64,000 bases of DNA from Vitis vinifera (taxonomy: Eukaryota; Streptophyta; Magnoliopsida; Vitales; Vitaceae): positions 821,001 through 885,000 of the forward strand of contig NC_081817.1 in assembly GCF_030704535.1 (NCBI RefSeq), given 5' to 3'. Positions 49,050 through 57,238 of the stretch are shown piece after piece (the first letter of the stretch is position 1; the number at the start of each line of letters is the position of its first letter). The notes below the pieces were generated by a model. It saw nothing but the letters and a program-made list of their open reading frames with translations. It did no database searches and had not been told where the DNA came from. The translations under genes were made by a program, and so were the position numbers.

Positions 49050-50199
49050 CTATTCTAAAGAGCAGAAAATTGCTTTCAAGATGTTTCCAAACAGTCTAAA
49101 CTTGACTGCAATGCTGAAAACACAGCAGACAAAGCAAAGAGGGAGGTACCAAGTGAACGTGTTAAAGCTCTCGATTGTTTTAGACCGAAAACTTTGGAAG
49201 CTATCTGAATCTTCAGAGTCTTCATAGAAGCCATAGAACTGCAAATCACAAGTGGATGAATAGAAAAACAAATGGAACTGCATCCAACCAGGCTTCAAAC
49301 TCAAAACCCCTATGGTGGGCACTGGAAATTGAAGACTAACCTTATCAAACTTCCCAACCATTGCTGAATCCGCCTCGTCGTCTACCTGCAAACAATCAGA
49401 GCCCATGAGCCTATTCTTCAGAAGTAATGGAACCTCACTATAATTCAGATTTATTAGTTTACACATCAAAGTTGGACTAGTTCAATTACCTCTACCCTAT
49501 CATGTTCTTCTTTGAGCAAGATTTTCAGGTGTTCTGAATTCACTTTTTCAGCTTGAATGATATATGGTTTCCTCTCCTAATTAAAAATACACAAAATAAA
49601 AAATGGATGTAATAATCATATTAACATTCTAACAAAACCCAATACAAATTTTCTTACAAATTTATACCTCCATTGACATTTTCTTCCATGCTTCAAATCC
49701 TATTCGATCAACATGAATCGGATTTCCAGTCTTGCTGGCCTTCCTAAAGTTTTCCCTACAAAACCCCACCAACAGAAACATACCCACCAGATTTAGCTTC
49801 AATTTTCCTTGAATTTTTCACAACATTTTCTGTAGGGATTTCAACAGAGAGAATATATAGATAAGAGCAATGAAGAAAGAGACAACACACATGAAAAGCC
49901 TAAAAGGCGATCTGGGTTCGCCCAAACACGTTTGTTTCCTCAGATTTTGAACCCCACGCTGTCCTTTGAATCTCTTCACATCCCTCTTCAATCCACAGTC
50001 ATGCATATCGGCCAGAGCTATCGCCACCGAAACGCCACAACCATGGCTGCAAATATCGGAACCCATCAAACGAAACTGAACACAGAGAGAGACAGGGGGC
50101 TGAATAATACCATTTCTCAAAGGCGCTTCCATCAGGCCCACGACGAAAGCCACTGGCAATGGCGTGGACCCTCTTCCGAGTTATCGGCGGATTCGCCAT
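49050..50199 (-). CDS. HMG-box protein with CX2CX11HXC N-terminal motif (HMGB6/7-like)
   Basis: Six exons, all in phase: 50111-50199, 49891-50046, 49668-49755, 49490-49576, 49341-49385, 49050-49238, giving 217 residues. The N-terminus is basic (RKRVHAIASGFRRGPDGSAF) and followed by a possible zinc knuckle, CHGC then HDC (CX2CX11HXC), matching my memory of one plant HMGB subgroup. The HMG box follows (SPFRLFMENFRKASKTGNP, FEAWKKMSMEERKPYIIQAE), then an acidic tail EDSEDSDSF. HMG-box proteins bend DNA in chromatin. Reading on to the stop at 49050 adds about 45 residues with a hydrophobic Cys/Phe-rich segment, unusual for this family, so the true 3' end may involve another exon. Divergent from BMF3, start codons 750 bp apart. 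Confidence 0.8.
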
Positions 50200-50336
50200 C
50201 GCAGCCACGCCGCTCCGCTGCCTCACTCAGCCGTGCCCGCGCTGGCGCTGAGCTCTGGCGGTTGGCTAAAATGATCGTGTTCGTGTTGCCGGTGTATGTT
50301 AGTGAGTGCGCCTTGCTAACTTGCACTCGCCATCTT

Positions 50337-50346
50337 CGCGCGGGAA
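50337..50346 (-). promoter_or_regulatory. E2F-like site 1 (TTCCCGCGCG)
   Basis: On the minus strand the site reads TTCCCGCGCG, 138 bp upstream of the HMG-box start codon. It matches the E2F core TTSSCGC closely (consensus WTTSSCSS, weak at the first base). Confidence 0.5.
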
Positions 50347-50415
50347 GAGGTACTATAAGTTTTGGTAATTAATGAAAAATATCAGCTTTTTAAAACGTGA
50401 AAAATGAAAAATGAG

Positions 50416-50425
50416 TTCCCGCGCG
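50416..50425 (+). promoter_or_regulatory. E2F-like site 2 (TTCCCGCGCG)
   Basis: Identical 10-mer on the plus strand, 70 bp from site 1 and inverted relative to it. Such sites mark S-phase genes in plants. Confidence 0.5.
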
Positions 50426-50949
50426 GTGAATTAAAATGGCGCAGGAAAGGTAAATGGAGGGCAGCCAATAAGAGAGTGACACGTAAAATTTACCGTGTAA
50501 CAAGAACAGGTATGAAGGGTAACCTGGTAAACCCAGCTTAGCCAACCAATCCAAATACAAATTCATTTTCTTTCTCCAAAGCACTTGTTACCACTACTCT
50601 AATGTTCAAGGTCGGACTGAGTTGGGGCCTATGGCTTCACTTCTTTGAACCCACTGCCAATGTTAGCACACATGTTTGAATGAAAAACAAGGATCGGAGG
50701 GTCATAATAAATTTGGTGTATTTAAAGCCTTCATTTCCTTTATTATTATTATTATTATATATCATAGCATGAAATTTAATATTTATATAGAAAGATAAAT
50801 AAAAAGGTCATCGCGAACAACATTCCGCGCACGTGTGGATCAGTCGCTTGTTTCAACGTGTGTGAGTGTTTCACACAGAAGAGAATCCCAACTCTGGGCG
50901 CCTAGATTCAAAATTGAAGATCGTCTCCAGTCTCAGTTGGACTACAACC

Positions 50950-53900
50950 ATGGCGAACACACTCCATGGCGATCTCTTCTCTTCTCTGATTTCTGATATC
51001 AAAACCTACACTGGCAAAGACCCTCTTCTCCCATGGCTCCGGTAAACAAACCATTTTCTCCGTTTCTGCTATTTTCGCAGCTTTCCTTCCCATTTCATAC
51101 TCTAAAATCTCCGCTGAGACAAACCCATTTATCCATTTCCTGTGTTTCATGTGATTCAGTTTTGTTTTCGCATCTGGAATCTCTGCAAGAAAAAACCCCA
51201 TTTAAACCAATTCCTGCGTTTCTTTAAAAACAAACTTCTGCTTTCTGTGAATCCTTTGATTTCTCTGCCTCTGTTTCCATTTGATATTATGCACACTCTT
51301 CAAAATCAAACCCATTTTTCTGTTTTCTATGTTTCATATGACTCAGTTTCCATTTCACAGTATCGAATTTCTTCATAAAGAAATCCACCTCCGTGTGGCA
51401 TTTTGTATTCTCGGCTTTTATTCCCCTTAATTTCATGTGAATGGGATGGTGTTACAGGGGGATTCGGAAGATGATGGAGTCTCTGCCGCCGCAGCTTCTG
51501 AAAGAGAAGCTCCCTCGATTTCTACAGAAATGCGCGCAGACCTTTGAGACTGATCGGCGTTACACAAATGATATGCGGTACCTTCGTGTTTGGTTGCAAT
51601 TGGTAAATCAGATTTCCCATCACTGTGTTTTTTGTTTCCATCAAATATTATGTTCGCGGGTCATTTGGTTTCCGGTGATTCTTTTTCATTATATGTTTGG
51701 TCTTTCAGAAAACTCAGGAAAAGGAAAGTAAATAGAAGTTCTTCTAGCATTGATGTTTTGTATTATTTCTTGTTTACTGGACATGGAAATCCCTCCTGTA
51801 CTAATCAAAGAAGTGTATTAGAAAATGCCAACTAGGCTTTTTGAAATGTCGCAATCTAGATCAAAGTAGAATGAAGGGGAGTATTTTTAGGTACTGGAAG
51901 GGAGTATGCAGGAAAAAGCATAATGAGATTGTTGTAAATTAGGCTCTTTTTAGTGGAGGTTTCTTTTTTCCTCACAATTTTCTAGGCAACCAAATGGAGC
52001 ATTAATGATTGACTGGGGTTTTTTTTGTTTTCTTTTGATGCTTGAGTAGATGGATTTTGTGGATGATCCGAGAGGACTTTTGAGAACTATGGAAATTAAT
52101 CACATTGGGGAGAAGCGGGCCTTGTTTTACCAGGCATATGCTCTTTACTATGAGAAGATCAAGAAATTTGAGGAGGCTGATAAGATGTACCACTTGGGAG
52201 TGCAAAAGTAAGTCATCCAACTTCCAAATAGTTTCTTCGGTTTTTGAAGTATTCCTCTCACACAAACAGTGAAGGAATAACATTTTTCTGATAAAGTCCT
52301 GATCCTATATCTTTTTTTGATGAACAAATGGAGCATCTATTAAAGAGTGCCAAAGAAAGGGGCACACCCTATGTACACAGGTAGCATACAGAGAGCATCA
52401 TAGCACAAACATCAAAAGGCATATACAAAAAAACAGCCTTAAAAAACTATACACAGATAAGGCTATCATTGAGAAACTCTCTAATTCCAACCAAGTGTGG
52501 GACCGCTCCAACAGTGATTTAATGAAGTACTCCTTCAGCTTTTGATATGGAGGTTCTTCTTCATTGAAAATCCTTTCGTTATGCTCTTTCCACATACACC
52601 AAAACAAACAAAGGGAAGCCATGCTCCAAACAATTCTGTTCTTCCTATCCAACCCCTTAAATTTCCACTTGAGAAGGGGATTTCTCACTAAAGTTGGAAA
52701 CACCCATTTCAGGTCAAAGATTGCTAAAAGCAATGTCCATAGCACTCTTCTACTCACAACGTATCAAGATGTGATCAGATGATTTTTCACTATCTTTCCA
52801 AATGCTACATTTGTTGACTATTGTCTATCCCCTCTTTATTAAAATATCTAATAAGATCTTCCCCTACTACTTCCCAAGCCAAAAAAAAAAAAAGAAACAC
52901 ATTCACAAAGGAGCTTACCCCAAATTTCTTTGGCTGGGAATACTACTTTAGTCTCAATGCATAAGGAGTTACAATATAATTTTACACTAAAATTGCCCCT
53001 CCTATCTTTAAGTGTCCTCTCCTTGTCAATAGAAGCTTTAACCTTATAGTGATTACTGGTTCTGCTTGCAGAGAGTAGAAACTCTGAATCTATCGGTTGT
53101 TAATTGGAGGAGTCATCCCACCATCTGGATGTATTGACATAATATACCCAGTTAAGGATATAAGTGGGACATGATTTAATCATTGAAAACATGGTTTAGA
53201 GTTATGTTCACCTCTTATGAGCTGCTGAACAGTCTTGCAGAGCCTCTTGAAGAGTTGCAGAAATCGTATGAGCAGTTCCTTCATCGCTTGGAGAGACACA
53301 AGAACAGGAGAATCCAGGTTGCTTTTTGTTGATTTTCTGAGATGGGTTTTTTCTTGTAGTTTCGAAACCCTCAATTTACTAACAGTAGTCAAATGTCTTG
53401 CAGCGCCAGGAAGGGAGAAAAACCAATAAACCTCCTGCTAGGGTTCTCACTCAGCATTGTGGTGAGACTAAAGAAAACAATGAAAATATGCAGAGAGTTG
53501 AGAGACAGCATACAGGAACATGGCCCGAGGAATCTTCACCTAAAACATTACATAATCACAAAAGTGCAGAGACTAATAATGTGTCGAAGGAAAGCTCACA
53601 TGATGCGATGCCAATGGAAGAATCTAACCGCGTTAGACTATCAGAAAAATTGTGTGATGGTGGAACGGATAGCATTCCATCCTTGAAGAAGGAAGTCATT
53701 ACAAATATTGAACCTGTGGCTTATTCCAACCAGCAAGAATTTACTGAAACAAAGTTAGATAGACCGAGCACATTCTGCGAGGATCCACTTCTGGTGAAGT
53801 TTCTAGACACTGCCGTTGTTGGAAAGTCTGAAGCAGAAGATGCCTGCCATCATGGTCTTGTTGAACCTACTATTAACATGAAGGAAGCCATGAATGCCAT

Positions 53901-54960
53901 TAATAACATGTTTCGAGAACCTTTAGAGCCAGCTATGGTTGGTAGGGCAACCAGACGCCGTCCCAGAGTTGATAATAGTTTGAACAACGGATTTAAGGTG
54001 TTTGTTGATGAAAACTTAGATAATGGTGTTGGATCATCATATCAAAAGAAAGATAAGGATTTTCTGCCAGTGCAAGGCAGTGGAACTGATGCACTTGGGG
54101 CCAAAGCTGACAAAAGATTGAATGCTGGATTTGAGGTGTTTGTCGATGAAAATTTAGATAACAGGGTTGGATTGTCAGATCATAAAAAGGAAGGGTTTTT
54201 TCCACTGCTGCAACCTACTAAACATGACACAAGGTCTCACCAAGAGTCGTTCAATATATTTATTGATGAAGAAGAGGCCAATGGGGTTGGAGACAGAAAT
54301 GATGAGAAAGATCACTTGGAGGAAGAAAGTGAAGTCCAAGATGGGACAGAAGATTCAGGTGTAAATGTTTTCGTGTTCCCAAGTCCAAAGGATGATCCAT
54401 CTGAATCTTCTGATAATCTGCATGCAGAGAACTCATCTCGACCGAAATTTAGAGAGGACACAGTCGTTTGTAGGTTTGTGGGATCCACCATCTTGGATGA
54501 ACCAGAGGTGGAAAATGTTTGTCACCATGGATTAGTAGAACCTACAATTAACTTGAAGGAGGCAATGAATGATATCAATAACATGTTTGGGAAGCCGATA
54601 GAATTTGCAAGGAAAAGAAGACCAAAGAAGCAGGATAAGGTACCTGACACAAAGAGAGATTTTGGTGGAGGGTTCTCAATACTTCCTGATGATGATTTGG
54701 AATCTCAAAAAGGGTTTTCAATACTTCCTGATAATGATTTGGCATCTCAACAAGGGTTTTCAATACTTCCTGATAATGATTTGGCATCTCAACAAGGGTT
54801 TTCAATACTTCCTGATGATGATTTGGAATCTCAGCAAGGTCGATCCCTACCAAAATCATCCCACAAATCAAGGGAATTTGATTTGTCTGAGCCTACTGTG
54901 TTTACAAAAGAGGCCATGGATGAGATAAATAAGATGTTTGGAATGCCACTGGACTTTTAG
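50950..54960 (+). CDS. BMF3: BMF3, Mad3/BUB1-family spindle-checkpoint protein
   Basis: Kinetochore protein of the spindle assembly checkpoint, without a kinase domain. Five exons, in phase: 50950-51041, 51458-51602, 52050-52207, 53233-53317, 53404-54960, giving 678 residues. Exons 1-4 encode the TPR-like Mad3/BUB1 region (residues about 10-155; KDPLLPWLRGIRKM, DRRYTNDMRYLRVWLQLMDF, EKRALFYQAYALYYEK, QKSYEQFLHRLERH), matching my recollection of Arabidopsis At5g05510. Exon 5 is mostly disordered. It has a KEN at about residue 182; FKVFVDE, FEVFVDE and FNIFIDE motifs; two copies of a ~55-residue module ending in CHHGLVEPTIN-KEAMN-INNMF; four 14-residue GFSILPDxD repeats; and a third EPT-KEAM-INKMF at the C-terminus. 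Relatives bind CDC20 and restrain APC/C at unattached kinetochores. Intron 3 contains a LINE remnant. Confidence 0.93.
52308..52960 (-). mobile_element. 5'-truncated LINE 3' end in BMF3 intron 3
   Basis: The minus strand encodes a fragment of the LINE C-terminus (CLFWCMWKEHNERIFNEEE, similar to CLMWTIWKERNRRAFDDVE in the large LINE). The plus-strand T run at about 52311-52317 marks the poly(A) end. It is antisense to BMF3. The rest of the element is missing; further decayed sequence may reach 52960. Confidence 0.75.
54670..54837 (+). repeat. 42-bp coding minisatellite, four copies, in BMF3 exon 5
   Basis: Units at 54670-54711, 54712-54753, 54754-54795 and 54796-54837, each encoding GFSILPD(D/N)DL(E/A)SQ(K/Q). 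Units 2 and 3 are identical at the DNA level, pointing to recent duplication or gene conversion. The unit length keeps the reading frame. Confidence 0.95.
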
Positions 54961-55431
54961 GACCATGACCAACACTGTATTTCTGAAATTTTGTGCTTGT
55001 AGTTGATGTACAACTGGTTTTCTTGATCTGATTGATATATTAGAAACATCAAATTTGCTCTTGAGCCTTGGCTCAAATGGCAAAGTTTGACTCATGGTTT
55101 GAAAATGATGCTTCTATGTTTGTACTGATAAACATGTATTTGAAATATGAGATTGGTCTGGTTTGATTTCATCTTTTCCTTTTCTTTTTCATTGCCTTTG
55201 AACTGTCTATTTGTCATATCCATGTTTCAGCTAATGGTACAGCACAACTGTGACTGAATCATTCATTTATTTGCTTTTGGGGGATTTTCTACAATTGAAT
55301 CCAGTTTATTCAAGAAGAAAACAAAATCCCAACTTGTTTGGAAAGGAACTGTTGAATCAACAGGAGCTAAAAAAAATGGAAGGAAACTGACTGAACATCA
55401 ATGCGAAGCTTACAAACAAATGGTAATAAAA
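54961..55431. other. Convergent 3' region of BMF3 and the Ole e 1-like gene
   Basis: BMF3 (+) and the Ole e 1-like gene (-) end toward each other 470 bp apart. The interval should hold both 3' UTRs. No other feature seen. Confidence 0.6.
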
Positions 55432-55968
55432 TCAGTCATGAGTCTTTGGAGGGCAATGAGCAGGACGGAAAGCCAAGGGACCTGCAGCATAGATCACAGC
55501 CTCATAATGCTTCCCAAACAATCTCTTGTTCTCATAGCGAAGTGGGGAACCATAGAGACCATAGTTGACATTGGAGAGAAGGTTGCAGTTCTCAAGAGGC
55601 GAGGAAACAAGCTTCACATGGCATGAGTGGAGGGGATGATCCAGAATATTATGGCTCATCTTGAAGCCATCAAGTTCAGCATAGAAGTAACCGTTCCCAT
55701 CGGTCTCAAAAGCCTTGTAGAAGCTGACTTGATCCTTGTGGTCTTTGCAGATGACACTGACTTTAGCAGCAGGGATAGGCTCAGCCCCAGTTAAGGACCA
55801 TGATCCAAACTGGTCACAGCTCTGGCAGTAGACCATGCCTTCCACCACCACTGCTGCTGTCTTCTCCTCTGTTTTTTTGGGGATTTCTTCGGCCATGGTG
55901 ACTGAAGGGAAGGACAAAGAGAGAAGCAGGCAGGATGAGATGAAAATCTTGAGTTTTCTGCTCTCCAT
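55432..55968 (-). CDS. PRPL1: Pollen Ole e 1/extensin-like secreted protein (PRPL1/MOP10 type)
   Basis: Intronless, 178 residues. An N-terminal signal peptide (about residues 1-26, hydrophobic core SSCLLLSLSFPSV) precedes an acidic linker and an Ole e 1-like domain starting VEGMVYCQSCD. It has six conserved-looking cysteines (YCQSC, VICKDH, SCHVKL, ENCNLL, HCPP). Ole e 1-like proteins are secreted to the cell wall; the Arabidopsis At5g05500 protein (PRPL1/MOP10) promotes root-hair growth. Its position next to BMF3 matches the Arabidopsis order, which supports orthology. It lacks long Pro-rich extensin repeats. The start at 55968 is the first in-frame methionine before the signal peptide, with a TATA box 81 bp upstream. 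Confidence 0.88.
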   Translation of the reverse strand: MESRKLKIFISSCLLLSLSFPSVTMAEEIPKKTEEKTAAVVVEGMVYCQSCDQFGSWSLTGAEPIPAAKVSVICKDHKDQVSFYKAFETDGNGYFYAELDGFKMSHNILDHPLHSCHVKLVSSPLENCNLLSNVNYGLYGSPLRYENKRLFGKHYEAVIYAAGPLAFRPAHCPPKTHD

Positions 55969-57238
55969 AATTGTTGGAAAGGTGGTTAGAGTTCTGTGAC
56001 TTGAGGAAGATGACTATTTAGGATGAGGAGATAATGGAAGGGGATTGTATTTATAGTATATTGATTTAGTTGAGTTGAACTTCTCATTGACGTGAGGGCC
56101 ACTATGCTTCATACTACGTGAAGCCAACCTTCCCCCTTTTCTAATTGACTATTTATGGCATCTTCCTATACCAAGAGTTGGAGAAAATGGAAGTGGGAAG
56201 AAAATATAATTACAAGCTTCCTACTTTTTGACTTCAAAGGAAATTTGAAGTGGAAATCAAAGTTATAATTTTTAAAGAATAATATTAATAATATTTAATA
56301 AACTTATTACATAAGTCAAAACAATATTATTGTAAAAAGTAATATTTTTTTAATTTTCATATTAAGATTTTGAAATAAAATTAAGTAAACAATCACTGAA
56401 TTTCTTACTGAACTTAATGTAAAACTTTTAGCTTATCAGGAATCAATCCATACATGAACCCAATGACCCATTCTTAAAAAATTATAATTAAAAATTTGTG
56501 TAGACCCATTCTTAAAACCTGTTTTAAAAAATTTGTCTACAAATGAATCATTTCTAGGACACATCAGAGAGACAGACTACTTTTCCCCTTCACATTTTGG
56601 AATGAGTTAGCATAAAGTCAGAATCACCTTCTTTTTACATTTTATTTTAGGAAGGATAATTTTTCATTCCTGTGGTCATGATGCTGGCTGCTGCAAGTCT
56701 TTTCAAGGATTCGATTCAGCACTGTTAGGTTGAGATGGTTCAAGATGTGCAAGTTGGGGCAAAAGACTAACAATTAGGAGCAACCCCACAAAAGGGAAAT
56801 GAGAAGGAAAATAATAATTAAAAAGAAAGAAAGAAAGTGGTTGGAAATGAGACAAAGGATGACTCCATTCCAATTCCATTCTTGTCATATTTGTTATCCA
56901 CATTGCAGCCAGCATCCATGCATGGAACAAAAGAAGTTGAATTGGGTGAAGCAAAATAGGATAGTAATACAATAATTCAAAACTTATATAATTTTCAGAA
57001 AGTACACAAAGATTGCTGTGTGCTGTCACAGCAAAAGAAAGCCTTTTTTTTTTTTTTCTTTTTTCTGTGCACTCTGACAGCCAAATTTTGGACAGCAAAA
57101 CCGAAAGAAATGGCATTCACCAATTCATTTATATACAAGAAGCATACGATTGCCTCTACATTAAATACAGATGGGTATCAAACCTAAAGGCGACTGCTTC
57201 TGTGCCTGAGAAACTACTTACAATGAAAACTTCAACTC
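55969..57238. other. Spacer between the Ole e 1-like gene and the LRR pseudokinase gene
   Basis: The right-hand gene ends here (stop at 57239) and the left-hand gene begins at 55968, both on the minus strand, so it holds the promoter of the Ole e 1-like gene and the 3' UTR of the pseudokinase. 56280-56380 is AT-rich. A T13 run is at about 57044-57057. No gene is supported. Confidence 0.55.
56049..56055 (-). promoter_or_regulatory. Candidate TATA box of the Ole e 1-like gene
   Basis: TATAAAT on the minus strand, 81 bp upstream of the start codon, a normal spacing for a plant gene with a short leader. Confidence 0.6.

Larger units (their letters stand above)
50200..50949. promoter_or_regulatory. 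Divergent promoter between the HMG-box gene and BMF3
   Basis: The 750 bp between the two start codons contains the GC-rich HMG-box leader side (50200-50350), two inverted TTCCCGCGCG sites, an AT-rich patch (50730-50800), and a CACGTG G-box near 50829 close to BMF3. Shared control of two chromatin and cell-cycle genes is plausible but not shown. Confidence 0.55.

Noticed and set aside
53993-54871. Minus-strand ORFs with repeated PNHYQEVLKTL units
   Set aside because: Antisense reading of the BMF3 minisatellite and disordered region; the repeat pattern is inherited from the plus strand.
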